Shown here piece by piece: positions 45,047 through 57,057 of a stretch of DNA of 64,000 bases (positions within the stretch are counted from its first letter, which is position 1; every line of letters starts with the position of its first letter). The notes beneath the pieces were generated by a model. The model was not told the DNA's origin. It did no database searches and saw only the letters and a list, made by a program, of their open reading frames with translations. The translations under genes were made by a program, and so were the position numbers. Origin of the DNA: Apus apus (lineage: Eukaryota; Chordata; Aves; Apodiformes; Apodidae); contig NC_067295.1 of NCBI RefSeq assembly GCF_020740795.1, positions 992,501-1,056,500 of the forward strand, written 5' to 3'.

Positions 45047-48000
45047 CTAAAAAGACAGTCAATAGTGAGGTGTGAATATGACCAACAAAACAGGCCTCAG
45101 GCGTGTGTCAGTGTGGTCCTGCACAAAAGGTTTTGATGCAAAACGCACCAGCCTTCTTTAAACGAGCACACTAGCTATGCTGAGATGTAGGAAGCCCTCG
45201 GTCAGCGTCTGCTGGGGCTGAGCTCAAGTGCTGCTGTTCCTAACATTTTAAGAAACGGTGACAGTAGCCCAAGCTCTGTTGAGGGGACTCCACACCAGAC
45301 GTGCCAGCTGGATTCCCCCGGCTCTGGGGCAGGCTGGAGCAAACGCCTGAGGGCCGGGAAGGCAGCGCCCGAGAGCAGCACCCGCAGCCTCCCCAGCGGC
45401 CGGGGGGGCTGCCCTGCAATCCCCAACCTCCTGATCTTTTCCACAACTTGTTATGGATCACAGGAGTACACAGCAAAAGCTGCAAAGTGACATCAACAGT
45501 GTCCCAAGCCTGGCAAAAACAAGGGAACGAGAATCATCGCTGGAAAATGCAGAGTGAGTTACTGGGTATGTTTGTACCTAATATGGACAAGTACAAGTTT
45601 TAAAAAATGTAAATCCTCCTTCACTGATCTGTCAAGAACTCCCTCCGCCCAGGGCTCTGGGTTCTCCCTGCTGCTAGAGTCGATCAGAAAACATCACTGA
45701 AAAACAGAAATGGAATTTCATGAAAATAATTGTGTTTTTCCTCCACCCTCCCCTTTTCCAACCAGTTCTCCTTGCAGCAGGAGCACGCAGCACCAGTCTC
45801 AGGTGCAGATAACAGGCATGGCTTTCTGTGTCCCATCCAGCTCCCTAATGTCAAGCATCTGTAAATGCCATCAAGAGATGGAAAAGAAACTAAACTTCTG
45901 TTCAGGTGACACTCTCAGGTAAAAACATTTTAGCATGCCCTGAAGTTACAGAAATCCAGAGGAAGCAGTTTTAACGTTCCTTGTCTTCAAAGGCTTTACA
46001 CAGTGCCTAGAGTTGTTAGGTGTGGGTATTACTGAACGTGATGTTGGAGCACTTACATTTATTATCATTTGAACTATTTTCAGAAGCAATGCTTATATCA
46101 ATCTGGAGAGCTGGACGCTCAGCTTCACACACTCCTTTTGCAGCATCAGGGCAAGGGCTGACTGCTAGGTCTTTCTTGACTGGTAGATCCCCACGTGTGA
46201 ACCAGGTAAGCCGACTTATCTGATGGCATGAAGAGTGGAGTTAAAGAAAACTGCTTCCATGGTCGTTTAAAGGACTGCCTTAGCAGCAGAGCAGCCTGCA
46301 GAGAGAACACTTAGAGGGGCTGAAATCTGCTCTCCTGCTGTGTTGGAGCAGGTGAACAGCAAAGTGCTCAGCTGGTAACTACAGGAGTGATGGCCCCCAC
46401 CGGCATGTTGGGTTTGGTTCTGTCTGGAACACGAGAGCTGTTTGTACAGAGACACTCTCTGAAGGATGGAATTCTTCACTCTTACTGAGGAGGAGACATT
46501 CTGCACGGGACCATCACTAGATGCAGACTGAGAGCAGGTCAGTGAAGGGAGCAAAAGAATGGAAATTGTGGCCAGGGAAGAATGGTTCAAAGAGCAGGGG
46601 CTGTTGAGAGGACAGGTGGGTGTTATGATAATTTTCTTCAAATATGTAAAAGCCTCACTAAAGGAGGAATGTTCTCATTATCAATGGTAGGGCAGATAGG
46701 AAGGGATGAAAGCAACATGAAGCTGGGAATATCCAGGTTGGAGATGAGGAAAAACTGCTACTGGAGGGCAGGTGGGCTCTTGAGGTGATCACAAACCTCC
46801 CTGGGTACTCTCCCTCTCTGGGGATTCCTAAGAATAAGTTCACCAGGTCTTTCAGAAATACACCAGGTTAGTCCTGACTTGAAGCAAGAGGATGTGTTGG
46901 CTGTTGGATTTCTGAAGGTCCCTTCTGGCCCTTCTTTCTGCTATTACTGTTTCTCTGTAGCCTCGGTGTATCTATGGAGAATAGTCAAACTGGCACAAAC
47001 CTGTTCCAGAGGAAGTGTGCTCTCTGCCCTTCATTTCTCTTTCCTGCGAGTAAAAATGGTTCCTCACTAAATTAGTAAGGCAGTTGATTAAGATGACCCA
47101 GCAGCTGGAATTTCTTGGAAAATAGAGGGAAAAAGCTAATTGTCATGGATTAAACACACGCTGGAATTTAAGAACAGCTCTTTGTAGCATCTACTGTTTT
47201 CTACCAGTTTCCACAGTGGGACTCTGGATTTACGGGACCAAAATCTCAAGGGGCAGCAGGGAGCTGGAGCAGAGCACCTGCTGTTACAGGTTATTGCAGG
47301 TGTGATCAGAAATGAAGAACAAATGCAAACGGCCATTGCCAGATCGTTCATCCCCACGTTATTCCCGTGGGTGTGGTGCGGGGCACCCAGGAAACCAACA
47401 GAAAGCAAGGAAAGAAACCCCGAGGGGTGACGCACCATGTCTTCCGTGGGGGGCTCTGTCAGCATGCTGACGGCCAGCGTGGTCAGCGTGGAGATGGCAG
47501 CCAGGACCATGGAGAAGTAGAGGTAGTGCATGTACTTCACCACGCCTGGGCGGAGGTCGGTCTCGCCGCACTGGGGCTCTGGGTAGATGAAGTCCAGCAC
47601 CAGCCGGACGAGGCCCAGCAGCAGCCCCACCACCAGGCCCCAGAACGCGCCCTGGGAGAGGAGGGACATTCTGTGCTGGAGCAAGCAGCCTGCACCCACT
47701 CAGGATGCTTTCTGCTCGCTGGTTTTACTTGGTGGGCTTCCCTCTCTGCTCTTGCTATCTAGGTCTGCCACTGCTGGTACAGCAGCCTGGCACCTCTCCT
47801 CTGCAGGGTCAAGTGGGTCCTTAATTTCAGTATGGAGGGAAGGTAGAACATCATCTAAGCGTAACATCTTACACAGAATACTTTGAAGAGAGATATTTAC
47901 ATCCTAATGGTTGCCTTAACCCTTGGGATTCTCTGCCTAACCAAAGCTCTCCCTGGGAAGACTTTCCCCCTGTACCCAGCACCAGTCTTACTGGAGCAAC

Positions 48001-51000
48001 TGGAGGTTTAGGACCCCTGATGCCATTTGGTTGCTCTTCTTCACTCTCTGGAGTCACTCTGCCTTCTGTAGCCCCCGAGTGCAGATAATACAGTCCATGT
48101 AGTCAGCAAGCTGGTGACTGGTAAAGCCTCTAACAGGCTTCAAGATTTCTGAAGGACACTCTGCCACCCAGCAACGCAGTCACCTCCCTGCTGCTGAAAT
48201 GCCAGGGGAGTCTGAAAAGCAGCAGGAATTGCTGTCTCCTGCATCATGTTGTTTGCCCAGCTGTGCAGAGTGCGGGGTGCAATCCTCCTCCCAGACCCCA
48301 CCAGAGGCAGCAAAGCCCAGCCTGGGGTGAGGGTTTGAACTGCAAGACTCCCCTGGGGACAGTGAGGCCACAGAGCAGACTGTGCTGAACACAGAGGAGT
48401 TGTTACCTTTTCATTAGTTCTTTTCCAGAAGCAGCCCAGTATAAACACCATTGCCACGGGGGGCTGCAGGTAAGAGCTGATGGACTGGATGTAAATAAAG
48501 AGCTGCCCTCCCTGGCCAGCCTGTACCAGAGGGATCCACAGGATGGAGATCACAGTGAGCAGCAGCACAAAGACCCTGTGCGAGAATATTATGCCATTAC
48601 TGTTTGCTCAGGCCACCCTTTTCCAAGTGTTCAGCTTGCAAGACTCCAATTGAGATCTCTCATAGCCACAAGGCCCCACCCCAGCCCTCCAGCAGACCTG
48701 TGCTACCAGAAAGTGCCCCATGGGCCTGGGGGCAGCAGGCTGCAGGGCATCCCGAGATGTGTCCCTAGTGCTCCAGCCCTGAGGCACTGCCCGTGTCCTG
48801 GCTCTCCTACCTGCCAACAATCATCAGTTCCCACTCAGAGCAACGGGGACGGAAGTGTTTCCAGAGGTCCATGGTGAAAATGGTGCTGGCACTATTAAAG
48901 ATGGAAGTCAGGGAGGACATGAGAGCTGCTATCATCACTGCCATCATCAGGCCCCTGAGTCCTGGAAACAGAAGGAGAAGTGCAGTTGCCCAAGGAATCC
49001 CCAGCAACCCCACTGGAGGGTGTCCTCAAATTCTCCTTTGAACTAGAACAGACTTTTAAAAGTTTTCAGCTTCACTTTTAAAATAGCCAGTGATAAGGAG
49101 GTATTAACAGTTGATTATCATTGTTAAACATCTGTGCTTTATGTCTGATCCAAATTTTACTAAATTACATCTCTGGATAGTGGGCCATCACCCATCTGTC
49201 TTTTTTCACAGAATCACACAGAATCACAGAGTGTTAGGGGTTGGAAGAGACCTCAAAAGATCCTATAGTCCAACCCCCTGCCAGAGCCACGTTGCTGGCT
49301 CCTGGTCATCCTTCCACCCACTAACTTCATGCTGTCCCTTTGCCACTGCCCCACCAGGCCCAGCATGAACCCCACTGAAATGATAGTTGCTGGCTCTTTT
49401 TCTCTCTGAACTTCTCTCCCAGACACCTTTTGGCTGGTGCACACCATACCTGTCAGTGCCAGCACCGTTACCAGGCTCCTTACCTATAGGCAGAAGCTCT
49501 ATGACCAGCTTAGGATAAGCAATGTCAGAGCAGCCAGAGGGGTTGCCACAGATTTTCCGGCAAATTTCCGCGTCCGCACAAGCCACCAGATCTAAAAGGA
49601 GGAGGAGCAGTGAGAGGCAGTGAGGGGCAGTGAGGGGCAGTGAGAGGCAGTGAGGGGCAGTGAGGGGCAGTGAGGGGCAGTGAGAGGCAGTGAGGGGCAG
49701 TGAGAGGCAGTGAGGGGCAGTGAGGGGCAGTGAGAGGCAGTGAGGGGCAGTGAGGGGCAGTGAGGGGCAGTGAGAGGCAGTGAGGGGCAGTGAGGGGCAG
49801 TGAGGAGCAGTGAGAGGCAGTGAGGGGCAGTGAGGGGCAGCGAGGGGCAGCGAGGGGCAGCGAGGGGCAGGGCTCCACAGCCACAGCACACCAACAGCTC
49901 TCAACAAGTTGTCTCCTGAATGTTTCAAACTGCTTCCTAAGTGAAATGCTGGCTTCTCTGTTTTCCCTTTTTTCACTTCCACGCAAAAGATGCTGCCAGC
50001 ATCGGTAGCTGCCCTGCTTTGGATGACTAGTTCTTCTCTAGGAATGTTGCTTCCAGGAGTACTAAGGCACCTCTGGCTCAGCTCCTCAGGGACAGGCACA
50101 TCCACACGTTCCTGCCCAGTGAGCAGTTTATGACATTCCAGGTGCTATGGTGGGAGTTGCAGGAGGAGCGACTCGGTGGGTGCAGGAGGGGCCTGTGCCC
50201 ATGGCCAGACCATGGAGCAGCTGCAGGCAGGAGCTCAGAGGGATCAGCACAGCATGTGGGAACAGCTCCAGCCAACTGCTGGAGCACACGGAGCAGGGAA
50301 TTGGTGCCTGGGAGCTGCTGCAGGAGGGTGGGCATTCTGCACCTTAGGCTGGGAAGGAAATTTCTTCCTAGTTCGGGCATTTGATACATTTACCCTTATT
50401 CAGCAAAGGCTGCCCCAGCTCCACAGCCTGGGCATGACCAGCAGGGACAGGGGGATCTCTCCTTCAGCACTTACCTGGAAAGAGAATCCGGCTGATCATG
50501 CCTGGCATGACCATCATAAAGAGGGGCAAAATTTTCAAGTAGGAGGTCATCAAGGAGCCTCCTTTGGCATGAGAGAGGTTTTTAGCAGCAAGGGACCTCT
50601 GAACGATGACCTAGAAATGAAGAAATGGTTTTGTCTGCGGCCAGCAGGGGTGATGTGATGCCAGTCACACTTGTGTGTAAACTTTGTGCTCTAAACTATT
50701 GAAATCCTCAAAGGGGGAACACAGAGCTTGGCTGGAGCTCTGTGACTCTTGCTTCAGATCCCAAGTACCTTCCAGAAATGTAGATATAAAAGGCACAGCT
50801 TGTGTCATGCAATCTGAGCCGTGCTACTGCAGTGCACCAGGCTGCCTCACCCCTGTCCTAGCTAATCATACTTGGGCTTAGAGTTTTCTTTTCTTCTTCT
50901 TTTGCTGGGGACTTCCCTGACCCGATGGCTGAGCCTGCCCAGGTCAGCAGCCCTCCTGCCAAGCAGGACAGAGTCTGGAACAAGCAAAGGGAGTGAAACG

Positions 51001-54000
51001 AAAGAGTACTGCAGGAACATCAGGGGGTTGCTTAGGGCTTCAGTCTGGCTGGCTCTGGTGTTGTCACTAGGCGGGGTGGCACTCAGAGCCCTGGGAAGTT
51101 GAAGGAGTGAGTTCACAGCTGGTTCACAAACTTAGGACAAAAATCATCTCTGTAGACTGGGATTAGCTCAATACATACGTTCTCACCCCTTTTTATGTTG
51201 AAGTGATTGCCAAAACTTAGTTGTGCATATCAAGTTTTGCAGCTTTAGGATTGAAACCATCAGATTTTAATGAATTCCCATCAGAAACAGTAAACCAGTC
51301 CAGGCTCTGGGCAGAGCCTACGTTTGTAGCTGGATTCAAACAACCAGTAACGTGTCCTTGAACCCGAACAAAGCAATAAGCAGTGACCCACCTGATCTGT
51401 ACACCAGTACCACAGGGATGGAATGGTCATTCCCACCAGAACTCCTGGCCAGGGAAGGTCAGAGTTAACAGGGTCTCGGAAAATGTGAAAAGCATCTTCC
51501 CTTGGCAAGCCACAGCTGCTGTTCTCCTTGCGGGTGCTGGGAATGGCATCAAAGTATTTTGTCTGCAAACCTTCAAGGCCGCCAACTTCAATGAAGCCTA
51601 AAATAGGTCATGAGAAGCAGTTATCACATCATCCTGCAGATTTTCAGTCTCTTTAGTTTGCTATGGAGGATTCCCCACAAGTATTCCTTAAAATCAGAAG
51701 CTCTTGACTCCAACACTGAGCCAGGGGATAGCACAACACTAATCTGCTGGCAACAGAAGGTTCATCTCTAGTGTTGCTTCAAGGCATATTTCTTTACAGA
51801 TTTTTTAGGGAGCACTTGAGCATTTTTTACTACATAAAGAGCTACTACAAGGTTATTTGTATAAGCATATATTCCAAGAGGAAAATACATAGAAGGCAGT
51901 TCCCAGAACATCAACTGAGTGATCAGTTGTGCTGATCCAGCTTGTTCATAGCACCTTGTAAAGCTTCTGTCACAGTTTGAGTCATAAAGCCCCAGGGAAA
52001 CACTCACTGAAGACCATGAGAGTCACGGCCCCAATCAGCATGATGAGGGTTTGCAGCGCGTCCGTGTAGATCACAGCTGCCAGGCCACCTGAGGGAGCAG
52101 AGAGGCAGCAAACGGTGGGAAACAGGGTCTGTTATGTCGTGACATCCCACCCTGTGCTGAGGTTTTGGACGAGCAGTGGGAGCTGAGCCCTGTGCCCAAC
52201 AGGCTGCCTTTCCTGACCCTGCTGGGGGGCAGCTCAGCCAGTTCCTCTGCATGATACTTTGGATGAAATGTCTCAAGTTTTAAATCATAATGACTCACTA
52301 TTTTGTCACTAAAAAGCCAAAGTCCAGTATAAGTACTTCTACGGGAAATAGATGGAAAAGCTCCAAAACTAAGGCCAAGCTGAATAAGGAGGAGAAGAAA
52401 AAAAAAAAAGGGGGGGGTGGAGGATCTTTATGAGCAACATCACTGGGGTGAGCACTGGGAAAGGAGCAACCTTTATTTGTTTGGGATTTGCACGGCTTTT
52501 TTCCATTTGGCCACTTGAAAGGGCACCCAAGGCTCTCCCATTACACGGCTCATTGTTATGTTAATCTCTCACACCACCCGAAAGCCCAGAGGAAAAATGT
52601 ATTGTGCAAATGCCTGAGCGCAGCTTCTCCTTAAAGCAGAACTGACCCGCACCCGGAGCTGGGGTGGCCTCATCAGGGGTATTCGTTTACTCCTACCTGG
52701 TAATTTCTTCCTAATGGGTGAGCTACCAGTTTTTTCTCCCCCCTTCTCATGGCAAAACCAGACAGCCTGGGGAAGGCAGGGCTCCCAGGACGCCGGGTGC
52801 AGTGTGTGAGCTCAGCTCAGCACAGATCTGTGGTGTGGGCTGAAACAGCCACGTACCCGCAACCGTGTAGACAGCAGTGATGGCCAGCAGCCCCGCCACG
52901 GCGATGTACAGGTCCCAGTGCAGGGCCTGCTGGATGAAGAGGGCCCCAGCGTACATGTCCACCTAGACAAAAAGCCAGTTAGCACAGCTGCAATGATATC
53001 ACAGAGCCCCTCAGAGCCTCCTTGATTTGTAACTGCTCGCGACTCCCTGGCTGCCCTCAGCATCTTTTCCATGTGGCACATCCCTCTGCAGCCCCTGCTC
53101 CTGCCTCCTGGGCATTAGGACCAGGCTTGGTTGAGTCATGGGGGACAGGGAGGGCAATGATTGAGCTGTCCCAAGGGAGGGGTACATGCACAGTGCTCTC
53201 TGAAAAAGACATTTTTAGGTGAGGTGAGCTGGTCTCCCCAGAGCACCAGGGAGCTGGGCGGAAAGCTGTGCTGGCCAGGGCACAGCCTCGGCCTGCCACC
53301 AGCCCCAGCAGCCACGTGCCATCCCGTGAATTCCTCCCTGCAGACACAGTGACAGTGAGATAACCAGGAGTGTCCTGGGGCTGGGACCCAGCCCTGACCA
53401 ACTAGCTCTGCAGCTAAGTGAAAATGCTGCAGTTTAGGAGGGATTTAGGGTGGTCAGACTGCAGAGCAGAGAATGGCACAAGTGAAAAAGCACCTGAACA
53501 ATCCAGTCTCTCTCAGGACTCTAATTATAAGAGATTTGCACCAAATGGTTAGTTGTTTCTAGAGGAGAACCCAAGCCTGGTTCCTGGGTGCCACCTGAGC
53601 CCCATGACCAGCATCTGCTCCAGAGGGGAACCAGGCAGGCTGTGTCCCACAGCGTGTCCCACTTTGGCCCCAGACCCACGGGAAGCACTCAGCAGGTTGC
53701 CCTGGTTCACGTGCTGCTGCACAGTTAATGACCAGCCCGGGAGGTGTTGTGCAAGGCTTGCTCCAGTTATCTGTCCAAGGCACCATATCAAACGGGTGCA
53801 GTAAAGCACTAAACTCTTTTCATCTACACAGATATCAACTCCCATGTTCTTATTTATCCCACAGAACAGTGTTTGGTGTCTGCAGGCAGGAAAGTGGAGG
53901 GGGAAGAAACTGGGTAACCTGCCAGATGTACAAAATCCGACAATAAATGCATCCATGCTCTCAACTTGACTTTTCAGTGGGACATTGCTCAGACTGTTCA

Positions 54001-57000
54001 CACCAACCTTTCCCTCCTGGGGTAGCAAGCTTTCAGGAGAACCTGACGTTATTCTGTTTGTGTAGGTACTCAAAACAACTACAGTCAAACTTCCTCAGTT
54101 TTGCTGCTTCCTGCTAACACAGAGAAGGGCCAGTAGTTGCACTTCCCCACCTTGCTGATCAGCGAGTGTTTCCATGGTGAACTTTCAATCTGTTTCTTTT
54201 TCTACTTACAGATATTTTGGTGAAGATATAGATGAACAAGTAGAGAATCGCCAGGAACATCTGAATTCTTTTGCCTCCAAAACGTCTCTGCAGGTACTCA
54301 GGCATGGTGGTGACCTGGGCAAGAGGTGCTGTCAGGGTGGGTGGTGCAGGGAGGGCTGCAGGAGGACCCCTGGGGCCTGCTGGGGGGGTCTGAGCAGGGA
54401 GAGACCCAGGGTGGCCCTGCCAGCTGCACTGGACTGGGGTTTGGTTCTGCCCTGCCTGCTCAGACCTGCACAACAGCTCAGCAGGCACTGGCTGTGCTGC
54501 AGTGTCTGATGTAGGGCTCACTGGGAGAGCTTCCTCCCTCTCCTGGGGAGATGGAGCAGCTCTGCCCCATTGCTGGGGCAGCAGAGCAGTCTGACCCCAC
54601 AGCCAAGCCCTTGGTGCTGTCCCCAGGCAGCAGCTCTGGTCCCCTTTAGCCCAGGCCACCAGAGCAGCTGGGAGCACTGTGGCACAGGTACAGCAGGAGG
54701 TGGTTAAGCCCATGAGCCAAACAGTTCAATTACCAGCACATCAGTCATGGACACAACCCCCATCTACTTACCCCTGCTGCTATGTAGATGGGCAGGAACA
54801 GCCAGGCCAGCACCAAAACACAGAACATCCCCTGCAAAGGAAAGGGGAAGAAATGTCAGTGAAGCTAGTCGGGACTGTGACTGGGTGGATCAGGGGGCAC
54901 GGGGATGGGGTTATCCCTCAGGCCTCAAGGCCAGCAGCTGGTGGTGACCTCTAGCTCAGGCAGCTGGAGGCTGAGCCTTTGGAGCTGCCAGACCCCTGTG
55001 TAGCAGCTTTTCGGTGTTGGAGATGCCCTGTTGGGCACAGAGATGGCCCCAGAGCCACTGTGCACACTCACGTTCCACTCGTAGGCTGTTGCGGCAATTC
55101 CAGAGGCAGCTCCTGACCCAGCCAGGCCAATGAAGTGGCCACTTCCAACGTTGCTGGCAAACAGGGATGCACCCACCTGGGGAAAGACAGGAAATGGGAT
55201 CTGCCTTGGCACGAGGCGTTGTTCTCAGCCCAGTGATGGCCAGCTCAGTGCTCCACACCCCCAGTGGATTCCCACTGTGGATGACACACAGTGATGCTCT
55301 TCCCCCACTCATAACTATGGGGGACATGAAATCCTCGTCACCCTCTGCCACCTTCTTTTGCTTACATGTTCAGCACTCTGGCACCTCTCTCCACCTGCTT
55401 TCATCATTCACTGCCTATTGCTCATTTGTGGGCCTGTTTGGGACCATCCTGCTTCCAAAAGAGTGTCAGGTCTCTCACAGGGAAGCAGAACAGAAGGTAA
55501 CAAGTAGACATGTTCTTACATCAGTACCTACTTATTCACCCAACCAGCCTAAATGAAATGCCCACCCAGCACACTGGCTCAAGGCAAAGCTGTGTCCACC
55601 ATGGAGACCCCCCAGTTAATTCTGGGAATCTCCAGGCCAAAGCCTGCAGAACCAGTCAGCTGGCTCTGGTGGGGCACAGGGCTGTGACGAGTGTCCTGCA
55701 GCAGCAGCACTTCCCCAGTCTCAAAAATGGAAAAAACCCTCCTTCTCATACCTGGGTCTTGGTAAAACATGGAAGTAACTTTTTTGTTTTCTGTTTGGAG
55801 AAATGAATTCTGCTTGAACAAAAGTGCTTTTCAGTCTTGCTGCAGCCTGGGGGCACGAGCAGTGTAATGATAAAGATACTTACAGGCCACCAAACCATCT
55901 GTCCCCCAGCCAGGAAGTAGCCTTTTACAGTGCTGCGCTGCGTCTTCCACATGGACTGGGAAAGCAGAAAAGCAGAACACAGGTTTCAGCAACCACCTCA
56001 GCTGCTCTCAGAGCATCACCAAGCCATTTCCCTCACAGCAGACTCTCTACTGTCATCAGATGAAAGCAAAGGGTTCCTCGAAGGACCTGCAGCTGCTGCT
56101 GAGAAGTCCTGGGGGAAGAGAGAGCAGCAGCCGAGGGAGGGGACCGGCCAAGGCTGAAAGCCTCGAGCAACGTTTTCTGTCCTCTCAGCATCCTGATTAA
56201 AGTTTTCTGTGATTAGCAAACTAAATCACTGCAGAGCATGAGGAAGACAAGCAATTTTGGACAAGAACTGAGGCCACCCCTAGTTATTAGATGCAGCCAG
56301 GAGAAGTGCTCAGTGTTGCAGGTATTACTCATTGGCTCCTGCCCTTCAGAGATTTCAGACAGTTTTGTGCAACACCAGGAGAGTTATGTACCACACCTGG
56401 AGGGAGCAACTCTTCAGCCCTATGACAGCCAGACTGTCCTTCTGCTGTCATAAAAACCATGCCAAAAGGATGTCCTGCTGCCTTAATTATATAGAAACAG
56501 TATTTTTAATTTACAGAGTCTGCTGGTGAGACCACTGTGGACAAGCACAGGTGATTTATAGCAGAGCAATTCCTTCCTGGATGAACAAAACAGTATTATT
56601 AGCAATACTTTGTACTTAGACGACCTCTTCCTTCCAAGGGTTCTTAAACCCTTGGCAAACACTAGAGCTGAACAGCTCTCCTCTGGAGCAGCAAGGACAC
56701 TTCCCCATGCTGAAGTGAGGAAAAGGACCTGTAAACTCTACTTTCCGCTTGTTCAGTTGAATCCCAGGAAGTACAGCCAGACTCAAGCCAAAGGAAAATC
56801 ATTTGAGGCCCAAACAGCCTTAAATTTCAGGATAACAGGGCATGTATGAAAGCTTTTAAGGGGATCTGCTTACCCACAGCCCAACTGCGAGGACAAATAC
56901 AAAGTACAGCACAAGAACAACAATGTCTATGGTGTCCAGCATCTTCTGGGGAAACACATCCCACAATGGGGTGACAGAGGAGGGGGTGCTGCTGGTGGGC

Positions 57001-57005
57001 TCCAT
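44826..57005 (-). CDS. SLC5A11: SLC5A11 (SMIT2/SGLT6), 15 coding exons, complete
   Basis: Sodium-coupled myo-inositol cotransporter of the SLC5 family, a 14-TM protein with the LeuT-like fold in the plasma membrane of kidney, gut and brain cells. The exons join in phase to 676 residues (human about 675, from memory). Order on the minus strand: 57005-56874, 55955-55884, 55176-55072, 54831-54772, 54314-54210, 52962-52857, 52088-52008, 51597-51392, 50610-50475, 49591-49484, 48961-48811, 48575-48407, 47651-47436, 46219-46057, 45046-44826. Family marks are [56 protein letters not shown] and [19 protein letters not shown]. The [18 protein letters not shown] loop is specific to SLC5A11 over SLC5A3. 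No breaks are seen. Confidence 0.96.
46057..46219 (-). CDS. SLC5A11: SLC5A11 coding exon 14 (cytoplasmic loop)
   Basis: 163 nt, residues 550-603: [40 protein letters not shown], then [14 protein letters not shown]. Acceptor TGCCATCAG and donor AAAT|GTAAGT; both phases match the neighbours. LTWFTR is conserved; the rest diverges, as is usual for this loop. Confidence 0.88.
46617..46950 (+). mobile_element. Old CR1-type LINE 3' fragment
   Basis: Degraded but ordered similarity to the reptile/bird CR1 3' region: AGGTTGGAGATGAGGAAAAA, then CCTCCCTGGG, GGGGATTCCTAAGAATA and GAAGGTCCCTTCTGGCCCTT near the end. Lies in the SLC5A11 intron between exons 14 and 13, opposite to the gene. Heavily mutated, so an old insertion. 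Confidence 0.7.
47436..47651 (-). CDS. SLC5A11: SLC5A11 coding exon 13
   Basis: 216 nt, residues 478-549: [72 protein letters not shown]. Donor ATG|GTGCGT; the frame is open beyond it for a short distance. Confidence 0.95.
48407..48575 (-). CDS. SLC5A11: SLC5A11 coding exon 12
   Basis: 169 nt, residues 422-477: [72 protein letters not shown] carries residues that bind the sugar/inositol in SGLTs. Confidence 0.96.
48811..48961 (-). CDS. SLC5A11: SLC5A11 coding exon 11
   Basis: 151 nt, residues 372-420: [49 protein letters not shown]. The [17 protein letters not shown] helix corresponds to the TM that lines the sodium site in SGLT structures. Confidence 0.96.
49205..49295 (-). mobile_element. 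Avian CR1 3'-end fragment
   Basis: TCACAGAATCACACAGAATC at the left, then GGGGTTGGAAGAGACCTCAA and GTCCAACCCCCTGCCAGAGC: the reverse complement of the CR1 3' end with its terminal 8-bp repeats. About 90 bp, in the intron between SLC5A11 exons 11 and 10. Less diverged than the fragment at 46617. Confidence 0.85.
49484..49591 (-). CDS. SLC5A11: SLC5A11 coding exon 10
   Basis: 108 nt, residues 336-370: [20 protein letters not shown] then [15 protein letters not shown], a cysteine-rich extracellular loop. Its acceptor TTTTAG lies about 10 bp from a 270-bp minisatellite. Confidence 0.95.
49601..49870. repeat. 10-bp minisatellite, 27 units
   Basis: Units of (T/C)GAG(G/A)GGCAG in perfect 10-bp register. 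Most are TGAGGGGCAG, interspersed with TGAGAGGCAG; one is TGAGGAGCAG, and the last three start CGAGG. It lies in the SLC5A11 intron directly upstream of exon 10, where the minus strand reads pyrimidine-rich CTGCCCCTCA units. Long minus-strand frames over it (SLPLTAPHC type) are artefacts. Confidence 0.97.
50475..50610 (-). CDS. SLC5A11: SLC5A11 coding exon 9
   Basis: 136 nt, residues 290-334: [20 protein letters not shown] then [20 protein letters not shown] and RILFP. Confidence 0.95.
51392..51597 (-). CDS. SLC5A11: SLC5A11 coding exon 8
   Basis: 206 nt, residues 222-289. Contains [19 protein letters not shown], the extracellular [18 protein letters not shown] with an N-glycosylation sequon NSS, and SLWYWCTDQ. 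The longest loop exon. Confidence 0.96.
52008..52088 (-). CDS. SLC5A11: SLC5A11 coding exon 7
   Basis: 81 nt, residues 195-220: [20 protein letters not shown] then [18 protein letters not shown] is an SLC5 family motif. Confidence 0.95.
52398..52417. repeat. A12G8 run
   Basis: Twelve A followed by eight G in an SLC5A11 intron. Confidence 0.9.
52857..52962 (-). CDS. SLC5A11: SLC5A11 coding exon 6
   Basis: 106 nt, residues 159-193: [20 protein letters not shown] then [15 protein letters not shown]. Donor is GCGG|GTACGT. Confidence 0.95.
54210..54314 (-). CDS. SLC5A11: SLC5A11 coding exon 5
   Basis: 105 nt, residues 124-158: [20 protein letters not shown] then [15 protein letters not shown]. 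The VTTMPEYL...RFGG loop is conserved across SGLTs. Confidence 0.96.
54772..54831 (-). CDS. SLC5A11: SLC5A11 coding exon 4
   Basis: 60 nt, residues 104-123: [20 protein letters not shown], a transmembrane helix. Flanked by TTTGCAG and GGG|GTAAGT. Confidence 0.92.
55072..55176 (-). CDS. SLC5A11: SLC5A11 coding exon 3
   Basis: 105 nt, residues 69-103: [20 protein letters not shown] then [15 protein letters not shown]. Covers the sodium-solute symporter signature around TM2/TM3. Confidence 0.96.
55884..55955 (-). CDS. SLC5A11: SLC5A11 coding exon 2
   Basis: 72 nt, phase 0 to 0, residues 45-68: [20 protein letters not shown] then VWWP. Contains the GYFLAGG motif of the SLC5 family. Confidence 0.95.
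56874..57005 (-). CDS. SLC5A11: SLC5A11 coding exon 1 (start, TM1)
   Basis: ATG at 57005-57003 in GAAGCC-ATG-G. Residues 1-44: [20 protein letters not shown], then TM1 [17 protein letters not shown]. The exon itself starts at 57050, after a T17 tract and CCCCCAG, so its first 45 nt are 5'UTR. Confidence 0.93.
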
Positions 57006-57057
57006 GGCTTCGTATGCAGGCCAAGGGTTTCTTTATCTTGATGCATATATCTGGGGG

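Larger units (their letters stand above)
45047..56873 (-). other. SLC5A11: SLC5A11 internal introns
   Basis: Fourteen GT-AG introns between the listed exons, 240 to about 1250 bp. They hold two CR1 fragments, the 10-bp minisatellite at 49601 and an A12G8 run at 52398; otherwise nothing is recognised. Confidence 0.7.

Noticed and set aside
49263-50105. 280-codon minus-strand frame of [13 protein letters not shown] repeats
   Set aside because: Translation of the 10-bp minisatellite in a SLC5A11 intron; 10 bp is not a multiple of three, so all frames look repetitive.
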